Of a stretch of 64,000 nt of DNA, positions 36,930 through 47,969 are shown in pieces. A model generated the notes under the pieces. That model saw only the letters and a program-made list of their open reading frames with translations, made no database searches and was not told the DNA's origin. The position numbers and the translations under genes were made by a program. This DNA comes from Congeria kusceri. Its lineage: Eukaryota > Mollusca > Bivalvia > Myida > Dreissenidae. The DNA lies in assembly GCA_027627225.1 (NCBI GenBank), contig CM051028.1:21716201-21780200 (forward strand), in the 5' to 3' direction. Position 1 is the first letter of the stretch; each line of letters starts with the position of its first letter.

Positions 36930-39845
36930 CAGACAAAAAGTTGTCCGGTATCAATGTGACCATTGAAATTACAAATACAATTCCCTAATATTTAATGTCT
37001 GACTTGTAATTATCAATGACATTTATTTTGGACTACAAGAACCGTAGTGGTTACAATGCATATAAATAAGTGGACGCCACTATCCTGTTAAAGCCTTATT
37101 TACTACAGATTCGTTGTCCCAAGATTACTTGTGTGCTCCATAGTTCACTTCCCACTCAGATGTTTTGTGTTCAGTTTTTTGTCAGATTCTGTTTTGTTGT
37201 TTTCTCAAACAAGAATTTGTTTTCAAAAATTTCCCTGTTTCCGTCGATGGTCACCAAGTGTGTGGTAACCAAACAAACATGCGTCGTAACCTGGACTTGC
37301 ACCAATATCGCTGAGATAAAAAAAAAAAAAAAGCAATATTGCGCAAGGATTCACTATTTGATTTATATTTATATAGATTCATCACTACTTCCAATCCGAA
37401 AAAGGTAGGGACCCAATATTGTTATTTTAATGGCTTCTGAAAAATGTTGGCTTTTAATACAAGCAAGACCACGCACAATATTTAGTATTTTTATATGTAG
37501 GACAAATATACACATGTAGCACTGTCGATGTCAACAGTTAATCCCTGCTGCAACTTGCAAAAATAAGCATCACTGTTTAGGTGCAATTTAAGTTCCCCTA
37601 AAATCATTTCCAGTAAAATTTACATACATTTTACTTAATATTGTACTTTGAGCAATAATATTCCAAATGAATCTAGATTCGAATGTTAGAATTATCGGAT
37701 TATCTTGAATTATTAAGATAACAAATAATTGTGGAATGGCAGTCAATTTGTAAAGGACTAATACCCATATTTAAAGTCACAGCAGGACATTATAAATTCA
37801 AAGAAAACATTAAGGAAACCAAAAGTGTACAATTTAACGATACAAATAAATGTAGCATATATACATTGTTCAATTTTATATTTTTACCACCTTAGCAATA
37901 AACTCTAATGTTCTGCAATTGGTGACATTACGTTAATCACATAATAGGTAGCACAAATGTGATCCGTGATTGAATGCTAAACTCTATGTAGCAATACCAT
38001 CAGAACGAAGTATATGTTATGCGTTTTGCACTATGTATATATTTTTTTTAAGTTGTCTATACGATCTTACAACTGACATTGTGGCGAAAGTAAAGATAAT
38101 CGATTAAGACTGGTTACCATATATTTCGATAAAACTAACTAAAGAAAAACACCCTTGCTGTATAAAAATACATACTTAGCTAGTTTTTATTACATTATAG
38201 TATTTGTCCCGACATACGATGTCTTGATAGTGTCTTGATAGTTATAGTTCCACAATAACAAATGGTGTATTTTTTACATAAATAATTTAGTCAGTGAACA
38301 ACAAAATATCATTTATCAATCAGGTGTACAATAAAAGTAGTCAATGTAATAATTGTCAAACTATACGATCATAAATAAAACATATTTTATGATGGGAAAC
38401 AACACTAAACTTTTAGATACAGGCAAAATAACAATAATAGGCAAATATAACAATAAACAATAATCTACCTGAATATATATCACACTTCTAAAATAAAACT
38501 CAGCTGTAACTCATTACTGTTCATATAACAACAAACTTTGTATATTTAACGGTACCACAATTTGCACACCAACATACGCATTTATTTAATGCTAAGTAGA
38601 GAAATATAGAAAAATATCAGTGAGATATATCCCTATATCACTCACAGTGTGGGACTACGTTTTTAAATTTTATTTAATTTGGACAATATTTAATTGTAGG
38701 TGCTATCACCATTTATCATATAGAATTACCAAAAAGAAAAGTAGTAAAGATTAATAACAGTAAATGTTAAGAATACATTGAACGGACTTTCCTCTTATTT
38801 TCTCATGGATTTTTCTAAGTCTTATTGAGCCAAGGAGACTAGAACAGACAATGTCTTGCGGGTACAAGTTTTACCCACAAGGCTTTGGAGCTGGTCATCT
38901 GGTCCAAACTTAATTTTAGCATCCAAAGTATTTATTTTATCCTTTGCACTTTATTAATTTCCCCATACTACACTTGCATTTGTTGTTTACTGTTGCTATA
39001 AACAGTAGTCTCCTTCTGTTTACATAATTATTGCTGTATGGCCGGTTCTCTAAAATCCAACAAGAATCCAACGTACCCTTAAGTAATAACTTGTGTTCAT
39101 TAAGCAAGCACTTATTTATATTTTAGTTTGTGTGTATTAAGTCTTTATATCCAGTATTGAGTAATCACGCTTAAGTATTTAAGTATTCAATGTGCCATTG
39201 TAAGAAGTTTTCAGCGTTCACTTCTCCGCAATCTTGTTTTCTTCAAATGTTCGACCGACTTTGAACCAAATTGTGTTGTTAAATGCGAATAATTAATATT
39301 TTAACGCGCATCTACGAGTTTAATCACCTTGAATTGCTTGCGAGTGCGTTTGAATGTCATTACTGCGTAAACTATTATTACATCTTAACACGTATGCTCA
39401 CGCTATTTTTAAAGCACATGCGTTTACAACACATGACAGATTCAGTTATAGAAACAATGGTATAACGAGTGATTCTTAAAATTATCAAAAGCAACAGCAC
39501 TTGAATTTACTCAACTACATTTGAATATGCTAGAGGAACAGCTATTACCAGGCAATATAACATTTGTTGGATTCAATTTATGCGAAAAAATAGATGGAAG
39601 TTAATCATAGTGTGTAGTAACCTAGGATGGCGCATGAAAGCTTGAAAGCTTATTTCCGATGCGGTCCTTCGATAACAATACTTACATAGGTTAACAAAAA
39701 CAACATAAACATATAAAAGATTTTGAAAATTGGAAGTTTCATAAATCATTATGTTACTATAGCATATTATGTAAACAGTGTTCGGTTTAACCAAGGCAAT
39801 AGCGTAATATTTTTACATAAAAGTACATGTACATAACAGCGCACA
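36930..39845. other. No gene seen
   Basis: Almost 3 kb of AT-rich DNA. The frame 37070-37408 is not family-like and ends in a poly-A run artefact. Nothing else supported. Confidence 0.4.
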
Positions 39846-39847
39846 AT

Positions 39848-40371
39848 TCAGTAATTTGTTGCAAAGCTTAACAGATGATTCTTAACAGCTGCTTTAAAGT
39901 GATCTATTTTATCTATCCTTTTAATGTAATCTGGTAGAGAATTCCAGTCATTAATGGCTACACTGAAGAATGTAGTGTTAGCTTTATCGTATCTTGTAGG
40001 AACATTAAATTGTACAGCTGGTATCTAGTTGAATAATGGTGCATATCTTAAACAAGCACAGAATTTTCTTTCATATAGGAATGGCATTTGTTATGAAATA
40101 TTTTTAAAACATGAACAAGTCGTAAGTGTTTGTTTCTGTAATCTATGTTTAGCAGTTGCTAATTGGACAGAATATTATTATTTACACTCTCTCTAGGTCC
40201 CTTATTGTTAATAAATCTGACAATCTTGTTTTGGCATATTTGAAGTTTGTTTTTAATTATTTCTTCAAACTAGGGTACCAGGAAGAACGATCATTGTCCA
40301 TATGACATTGAATGAGTGCAGAACACAAGTATTTCCTAGTTTAAACATCTAAGAATTTTGCTAATGTATAC
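39848..40371 (-). pseudogene. LINE reverse-transcriptase C-terminal part
   Basis: Starts TLAKFLDV, stop, TRKYLCSALIQCHMDNDRSS, WYPSL, then LQICQNKIVRFINNKGPRE, LLNIDYRNKHLRLVHVLKIF, and FFSVAINDWNSLPDYIKRID to a TGA at 39848-39850. Internal stops occur near 40350 and 40028. It is the 3' continuation of the LINE at 41930-44090. Confidence 0.82.
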
Positions 40372-41929
40372 ATAATAATAATAATGATCGAACAAACACG
40401 TTTGTTTATTTAATGTTAATACACTAAACGTTTCCGCATGATGCTTTCATCCGTAGTAATAAAAATAATAAACATAAACAAAGGAAGTGACGTCGACGTC
40501 ATACAGTGACGTTACGTCGTGTGGCGGAAAAATAATGACCTGTAAGAAATGTAAAATAGCATTATGCTGACATATATAGAACACATAATCATGATAGTAT
40601 AAAATGTTGGATCACAGTTGATTCATCAGCCTATTAATTATAATATAATTCAAAACATAGTAATAGGCAAACATCGAATATATGTCAAGTATGTGAACGT
40701 ATTATATATCGTACAGCACTTTGTTATTAAGATCGTTAGGAAGCATAGTCTTTAATGTATGTATCCAAAACGTTTCTTTACATAAACGGTCTAGATTATT
40801 ATTAAACACATCTATTGGAACAAAAGAGAAATCTGATAATGTACAATTATTGTCTAATGACCCAAAATGGGTTGAAACATGTGATACAGGATTTATTGAA
40901 CAGTTTCTTATATCAAATCTATGGTTATTCATTCTGCGAAAAGCATTTTGATTGGTTTGTCCGACATATTGTTTATTACATTTTTTTTACATGTAATAAG
41001 CTATATAACATCACGTGAAGTACATCATTGTGCAGATCATATGTTAAACCAGTAACGCTACTATTGAATTGAGAACATACGTTGATATTATCATAATGCG
41101 TACATCTTTGTCGTTTACATTTACCCGATGAATGTAATTTGGTACTGTTATACACTGAACATCTAACAAGACTGTTTTGTATATTCTTAGGTCGTTTATA
41201 GGCCAAAATAGGCTTAAAAGAATGTAAAGACTTTACATTTTCTTTGTCAGATAACCGTAATAGATCCCAGTATTTGTGTATAATATCAGCAATATTAGGC
41301 AGTGATGTGTTGAATAATACAGTAAATGGTATCACTGAATTAGTACTTTTCTGCGTAACACCCAATGCGCTATCCTGCGACATATTTTTCACTTTTGCAA
41401 AAAAATCAATCTGCTATTACATTTTAAGGATAGTTTCTATTTTCAAAATATTTGTGTAGACTAGCTAAAGACTGTTTAAATACACCATCATCGGAGATAA
41501 TACGCCTGTAGCGTTTAGTCTGACTATATGGTATACCCCGTTTACAAGACATGGGGTGAGATGATGTTAAATCTAAGTATAAATGCATATTAGTAGGTTT
41601 ACAAAATATATCTGTTATAACAGTTTCAGATTCACTTTAAGATATAGATACATCGAGGAAAGACGCAGACTTTTGAGATATACAATGGGTAAATTTTATA
41701 GTAGGATGGAATTTATTTAAAGCATCTATACAAGTATTAAGGTCTTCTAAAGAACTATTCCATATCATGAAATGTCATATAAAAATCTAAGCCAAATATC
41801 TGGTTTTAGAGGCACATTAGTAAGAAAATCTTCTTCTAATTTTCCCATAAAAAGTGAGGCATAAGAAGGCGCCATAGGGCTACCCATGGTTGTACCCATA
41901 GTTTGTTAAAATCAAAGCAGTTATTTTCA
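40372..41929 (-). mobile_element. Penelope-like retroelement, 5'-truncated, nested in LINE
   Basis: The insert is flanked by atac at 40368-40371 and 41930-41933, a 4-bp target duplication within the LINE. On the minus strand it ends with several ATT units next to the target site. The coding remnant is 41929-40702. The 3' untranslated part (40372-40700) includes a CpG-rich stretch near 40490-40525. Confidence 0.82.
40702..41929 (-). pseudogene. Penelope-like reverse transcriptase with GIY-YIG-type endonuclease
   Basis: Begins mid-protein at ENNCFDFN, then TMGSPMAPSYASLFMGKLEE, IWLRFLYDIS (catalytic FxDD-type box altered), ALNKFHPTIKFTH, SASFLDVSIS. Next comes the linker IIHKYWDLLRLSDKENVKSL, RPKNIQNSLVRCSV, a Cys-rich CKRQRCTHY, and a GIY-YIG-type nuclease: KQYVGQTNQNAFRRMNNHRF, ending KETFWIHTLKTMLPNDLN. 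This order (polymerase, then C-terminal GIY-YIG) is diagnostic of endonuclease-bearing Penelope elements. Frameshifts near 41790, 41640 and in a poly-A run near 40985 make it dead. Confidence 0.85.
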
Positions 41930-44090
41930 ATACAAAACTTTAAGACGAGAAACAATATTGTTGACAACAGATTCACCTGATAAAGAACTATGACTGTTAA
42001 GATCTAGGTATTTTACATCTTGCGCAGATTCAATAGTGTGATGATTACAAATAACCTTGAAGTTTCCTACTTGCTTTAATTTACGTTTTGTGCCAAATAT
42101 AACACATTATGTTTTTATAAGATGTAACGACAAGTTGTTGTCCACCAGCCAGGACGTACAAAGTTCTAGAACTTTACCAAGTTTTGTAGAAATAGCATCT
42201 GGATTTTTATCGGCAAATACAATAGCACTATAATCTGCATACAAAACTAATTTACAATCAGGATCAATACTAATAATTATATCATGTTTATAGCATAAAA
42301 AACAGGAGTGGTCCCTAAATACTACCCTGGGGGTCAGATAAGGCATTGTTCACACTTACTGTTTGTTTTCTACCACTTAAGTAAGACATGGACCAGCCAG
42401 TATTTTGGATTCTCATAAGATTAAGTTTCCCGCATAGTATATCATGGTCCACTGTATCGAAAGCTTTTTGAAGATCCAACATAATCATGCCAGTGTACAG
42501 TCCCTTAGAATTGTTTATTCTGATAAGGTCTAGCAGATGAACAAGGCAAGTGTCAGTGGAATAGGAATTTCTGAAACCTGATTGGAGTTCATAAAGTAAA
42601 TTATTGTCTGTAAAAAACTGCTTCAGTTGTGAATATATAGATTTTTTCTAAATTTTTGACACTACACTCAATATACTGACTGGTCTATAGTTTCCAACAT
42701 CTAGATTACCATTTTTCTTATACAAAGGTTTAACTCTAGCAATTTTCATGTCATATGGTACAACATTTTTAGATATCGACACATTTACAATATGTGTATT
42801 AGATATTTTTATCAACACAGAAGCATCTTTTAAAAATCTAGCTGGTACCTTATCTAAACCGGTATTTTTAGATGCATTTAGATTATTCAGTTCCTTGATA
42901 ACAAAGGATTCGGTCACATGCCTTAAGAATAAATTCTTATTTTGATAATGTTTTTCTGTGTACAAAATTAACAGAGCTTTTGACTTGAGATCAAACAGTT
43001 TTTGTGGAGAAGACAGTTTTTCAACTGGTTTGGAGGCAACAGTGGTAAAAAAATTGTTAAAGTGATTTGCAATTGAGTAGGGTTGTGGCAAAGTTCCCCA
43101 TCAATATTCCGAATTACGTTGTTATTACCAGTACTTTACATGTTGCCACAGCCTTTTGGGTTAAGTTTTGTTTTCAGAAATTTGACCAGCGAAATAATTG
43201 GACTTAGCCTTTTTCACTTCTCTTTGCAAAGCATTTCTATGTTGACAATACAATCAGTAATCTTCATGCATGCCATGTTTCCTAAATTTGTACAAATAAC
43301 AGTCTCTGATTTTAATAAGATTTTAGATTTCTGAGGACATCCAATTTCTTTAACAGGAGCTATAGAATTCAATACTTACATAAAAGCATTGCCAACATTT
43401 TTAGCATAAATACATTTGTTCGATTCAGCCTGACCCAGCATGTTAACAAATAATTCCTTTGTGTAGTTATTTTTTTAACACATCAAACTTTAATAAAATT
43501 GTGTTTGGAAAAAGTTTGACTGTGAATTTTTCTAGTGCAAAAAGTCATTTATTCCTATAGGTATACAGCCGAATTGTGAAAGTCTAAATTTCGAATTTGC
43601 AATAATATGGTCAATAATACTAGTGGACGTTTTTGTTATTCTGGTAGCTTCTTTCATTACTTGCTGTAGGTCAACATTTAAGTAAACTAGAGTAAGACTT
43701 AAATAAAGTACTTGATTTCTGTTTGTAGCAAATGTTAAAATCACCAAGAAGGTTTGTTTCACCATCAGATCTTAGATTTGACAAAATAGTTTGTAAATGT
43801 TCAATTAAATTTGACTGTTTTGTGGGTCTGTTAATAAAACCTACAACAATAGGTTTAGTTTTGGGTAAATGGAGTTCAATAAAAATGCATTCATAATTGG
43901 TTGTGTTATAGTCATTTCTAACAGTAAATGCATTATAATTTCTCACATAACAAATTACACCACCACCGTGTCTGTCCCTATCTTTGCAAATGATTGAGTA
44001 GTTGTCGATATGTATTTCACCGTAGTTAATAAATGGATCAGTCCAGGTTTCAGTAACACAAATGACAGTAGATTTAGTTTTGAAGAAAAA
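41930..44090 (-). pseudogene. LINE endonuclease and reverse transcriptase, 5' part
   Basis: Endonuclease: VICVTETWTDPFINYGEI, DRDRHGGGVICYVRNYN, NLLGDFNICY and, in a shifted frame, TRITKTSTSIIDHIIAN with an IPIGINDF end: an APE-type domain of the LINE class. Reverse transcriptase: NASKNTGLDKVPARFLKDAS, ARVKPLYKKNGNLDVGNYRP, then in other frames ELQSGFRNSYSTDTCLVHLL, DLQKAFDTVDHDIL, QNTGWSMSYLSGRKQTV, and YADYSAIVFADKNPD, where the catalytic YADD box has become YADY. The TAA at 42107-42109 replaces the Glu expected after SLHLIKT; the frame then continues (FGTKRKLKQVGNFKV) to the break. Multiple frameshifts: dead. Confidence 0.88.
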
Positions 44091-44104
44091 ATGTGAATTT
44101 CGAG

Positions 44105-45530
44105 AACGGAAGCACTTTCACTTTATATACGTACTTTTAACTTAAATATATTTAAACCTAGCAGTGAGTGTTAACTTCTTGATTTGAAAGTCGGACATTA
44201 TTCAACGACTACGTTTTTCCAATTGCATGTAGTTAAACTTAAATAAATTTAGAAACCTGGATTCTGCGTTGCCGATACATATACTGTACAGCATAGTAGA
44301 CTATTGTACTGCACACACGCAAGTCAAAGATTTTGCGGTTGAAATTGCATTACTAATCCAAGGCACATTTTTTCGTAATCCAACATGGCGCAGGAATGTT
44401 TATTACTAACGCCGATTATTACGCATTAAAGAGAAAATAGTACTGACATAAAACTGAAAACATCGGGTTAATAATCCATTCAAAATAATTAAAATGTACA
44501 AAATATTTAATAGCATTCAAATAAAAAGAAAAATTGTGAAGCGCTCGTGAAAATAATAATTGTCTCCCTTTCCAGTGATGATATCACGCGTTATCACGCC
44601 GAAAACAACAAATATCCTCTATATATTACATTATTGTTGACTTCCCAAGCTAAGTTTAGTTTAATTTTGTTAGGAAAGCGTCTTTATTGTTCAAATGCGT
44701 TCCAATGAAGATGAAGTCTTAAAGGTAACAAGTCAATGATATTCGCATTGCTTGAAGAGACTAACGTGCACCGGGTACATATTAAATAGGTTGAGCAGTT
44801 GCTCAATGTAATTTAGTGTATAATAACTCGAAATGCGTGTATGCGTCACTATTAGTTCGAGCCGCCACAATACACATCTTTATTCAGGTGGCAATACAGA
44901 CATCAATATGCTGTAATAATTTGCTTGTTTGTATCATTTGTTGCTGAATATTGCTCTTCAGTTTGCAACTAGTTTTGCCACTAAGTAAACCTCATGACTT
45001 CAAATAGGCGATCATCACACATCTCATTTTACATTCGTTTGCAAACTAGATTATATATGAACAAGCATTGCTGATAGTTGTTGTCCATTTGTAAACCGTT
45101 GAAACACATTGAGTATTCATGGACTACAGCTCTTTGAATTGGTAACGTTATGTTTCCTCCTTAATTTATTGCCCGGTAGCATATAGAAATGAAATACACG
45201 TTCGTATGTCGCGCATGTGTGCGTATACGTGCTTGCGTGTGTCTGTTCTACAATGACTATTTAATAAGACGTTTAACCATTTCAAAAGCAATGTTTCAAA
45301 ATTATGAAGAGCGTCGCGATAGTTTGGTATATTTAGAAATTCATTGTTTTCCATAGAAGCATCAACGATGTGCATTGTTTTTGACGTCCCTAGATATCAG
45401 ACGCTCATATTCAATTCATGTCGCTGATGCTGTTTGCGAGACATGATTGAACCTAGATTCTAACATAGCTTTAGGTGCATGCATTTATGATAATGTTGGG
45501 AAATGTGAATAGTGGTTTTCTGCAGATGGT
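44105..45530. other. No gene seen
   Basis: Lies between the LINE and BTB copy 4. The minus frame 45375-45166 has no family features. Nothing else. Confidence 0.4.
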
Positions 45531-45537
45531 TATGTAT

Positions 45538-47627
45538 TTAGGAATAGTTAGTTGGCAACTCGCTTTTCAATTTCTGTTTCACAACATCAGGAAGAATTGT
45601 AAATTCTTCGCACAAGAGAATTTCTGAAATGAAACATTTTGCCTTGTTGTACCTTAATTTTGTATCATAGCTAAGACCAAATTCGTAAGCCATTCGTATT
45701 GCCCTTAATTGATTTTTTACGTGATATAATTCCTCTTGTAGCTGTCCCCACGTGTCATTCACGGCCCTCCAGTATAGCCCTTGTGTCGGTCTCTCATGCA
45801 AGTTACAGGATATGTCAGCAATAGCCTGTCTTATGTTATTTTCATCCAACAGTTTTGCCATTAAAAGCTTACTATCAGTTTGAAAAAGTTCCATTCTTTT
45901 GCATGCAAGTCTATTGATCTCGTTTTTATCGGATATGCTATGCGTGCGCATAGCCTTTTCTCTAACTTCTAGAGAAAATTCAGACAACACATCTATGCAA
46001 AGTTCAATTAAATTGTAACGATTAATTGTTTCCGCGCATTTTAAATAGTTACATATATTTTCGCAACTGGATTTAGTGTTTTCCCGGATGACCTCGAGAA
46101 GACATTCTTCGCACACCTCCGCTAGCTTCGAAACTTGATATTCACATGCCAACTGTAATATTAAAAGCGCATTTTCAGCTGAAAAAAAACAAAACAGAAT
46201 ATAATAAGAAACATCACTGCTGGAAAAACCTGTGCAGTTATTTTTTTTAGTTTTAGAATATATATAGATATATAGTCATATTCAGAACACAGTGTCTTGC
46301 ACCTTACATGAACGACTAACATTTAAAACATATATGAAAGCGATTACAACCTCTATACCAATTTGAAAACTTACACGCTCTTTACATTAAGAGAACTCGA
46401 GAATATCCATGACGAAAAGTATTGTACAAAATAAAATTAAATAAGAGTTGAACCTCATTCGTGCTGAATATAGAATTTGTGTTATATTTGTGCCACTATA
46501 AAATGTTAATATTTCACTAGACAAAAAACAGAAGTGTCTTTGTTTCAACGGTACAGGATGTTAGATCTACATTTTTTTTCAATACTGCTTAATATGCAAA
46601 ACAGATACATGTGTATTTCATTCAACGAAACAAAGTCTGAAATTTCGATTCGCGTGTACTTGTATAATTTTAATTTACCCGCCGTATATAAGCGAAATGA
46701 CGAAGAGTGGGAGCTGATACATACAACGAAATGACGAAGCCTTTCTCGGAGAAGAGCATTTGAACTTAAGAATATAAGTGCTATTAAAGGGACTGTGTCA
46801 TCGAAAAGGGCCTCAATGGGTAATTTGTTTAAAAAATCTGAAATTTAGGATATTACTACTGGCATATAATAACGGATAAAACAGGGTATATATAATGGGA
46901 ATAGAGTTTAAGCATTCTGAGATAAAAGTCAATTTATAATATGGTCTGTGTTTGTTTGGTCCTTTTCCTGTTTACATTTTGACGTCAGTATTGTGAGCAC
47001 TTTGTATAACCATAGTTTACAAACTACTCCTTATCAAGCATGATAGTGCAGTTGGTTAAAGCGCTGTCGGTTAAAGCGCTGTCGGTTAAACGCTGTCTAC
47101 TGTCATTTCTTAAGTCGTGAGTTCAATGCCCGCTTGGGGTCTTAATTTTGTCAGGCTTTTTTGCTAATTTGTTTTTATCAACTATCTAATTGTTCGTGAT
47201 ATTATTTTTATTTATTTAATGCACATGGCTTAGTAAAGCGCATTTACATCAAATAATATAATTTATAGTGCAATAGGAAGCAAATTTTTCGTTGACATAG
47301 TCCCTTTAAAGTGTAGTTATTCTACGAGGTATGTGTAATTTATACATAAAACGGACGTAACGAATACCTGTAACACTTTCCTTCTGGTCTGGATAAATAC
47401 AACGCAGAAACACAATAAACGATTTTGCCTCTTTGCCCGGTAGAGGAATTTCTTTTGCAGATTTCTCTTTAAACTCATCCTTGAACATTGCTTTAAAGAC
47501 TGGGGACGCCATGGATAGCACAGCTTTGACCACAGGGATTCGGATATCTTGCACAATCAAGGTCACATCGGCCAGACCGTTTGATTGACCGAATCCACTG
47601 ACATCGACCGTATTAATGGACAGAACA
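45538..47627 (-). CDS. BTB-BACK gene, copy 4 (both exons open)
   Basis: Exon 1 runs from about 47627 to 47368 (donor gttacag|gtattc). Exon 2 is 46178-45538 after acceptor ttttttttcag. The phase-1 join gives ESVTAENALLILQLACEYQV. BTB: GLADVTLIVQDIRIPVVKAV, MASPVFKAMFKDEFKEK, FLRCIYPDQKE. Exon 2: KLAEVCEECLLEVI, CNYLKCAETINRYNLIELCI, EINRLACKRMELFQ, a longer middle (TQGLYWRAVNDTWGQLQEEL) than in the other copies, AIRMAYEFGLSYDTKLR and ILPDVVKQKLKSEL. No internal stop. Its start is a problem: the exon-1 frame runs from a TGA at 47630 and has no ATG before the BTB core, so either an upstream exon supplies it or the start has been lost. The intron contains the MITE 46785-47308. Expected role: Cullin-3 adaptor, substrate unknown. 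Confidence 0.75.
46785..47308. mobile_element. MITE carrying a tRNA-like segment
   Basis: Ends aaagggactgtgtcatcgaaaa (left) and, inverted, aaagggactatgtcaacgaaaa (right): about 22 bp with two mismatches. Inside, 47045-47142 looks tRNA-like: agtgcagttggttaaagcgc as an A-box region and gtgagttcaatgcccgc as a B-box/T-arm region. The word ggttaaagcgctgtc is triplicated at 47055-47098. It lies in the intron of BTB copy 4. The target duplication is ambiguous (A/T-rich flanks). Confidence 0.7.
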
Positions 47628-47769
47628 TTTCATTATCTGTCGGTGTCTGTGTGTAAAAAACTAAATCCGTTCAATAGTTTGCCAATATTTTAACATATTG
47701 TACAAAATATGCACGTTTTAGTAGTTAGCTAGTTGTATATTCCAAAAGTTAAAATGTAAAGGTAACGAA

Positions 47770-47965
47770 AGATCGCGGTGGCGTAGTGGATATGGTATCC
47801 TCCTAGCGATCGGGAGGTTCCGGGCTCGATCCCCACTCTGGGATCGTTCTCAAGATCTCCCCAAAGACACCAAGTACTGGTTCTACCCAGGAAACGGACT
47901 CGATGGTGTCTCTATAAGCCTTAGAATTTCGATGCAATCGAGCTAAAATAAGTAGGTTTACACTA
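47770..47965 (+). mobile_element. tRNA-derived SINE with conserved central domain
   Basis: The head (47773-47850) has an A-box-like ggtggcgtagtgg and a B-box-like gggctcgatcccc. The central domain is agtactggttctacccag, gaaacggactcgatg, gtctctataagcc. The tail is atgcaatcgagctaaaataa. I associate this central domain with the MetaSINE-type superfamily described in bivalves; that name needs an alignment. The copy looks nearly full length and lies upstream of BTB copy 4. Confidence 0.8.
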
Positions 47966-47969
47966 AACT

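Larger units (their letters stand above)
39848..44100 (-). mobile_element. LINE (CR1/jockey-type), split by a Penelope-like element
   Basis: Minus-strand order: endonuclease (44090-43530), reverse transcriptase (43091-41930), interruption 41929-40372, then reverse-transcriptase C terminus (40371-39848). Removing the interruption joins AAA GTT TTG TAT with ACA TTA GCA AAA TTC in frame, so the two halves were once one copy. The 5' end is truncated near 44100 because the first endonuclease residues are missing. No RNase H or LTR is seen. Confidence 0.85.

Noticed and set aside
41925..41940. LINE-Penelope fusion made by template switching
   Set aside because: The LINE resumes in frame at 40371 next to a matching atac, so nested insertion explains it better.
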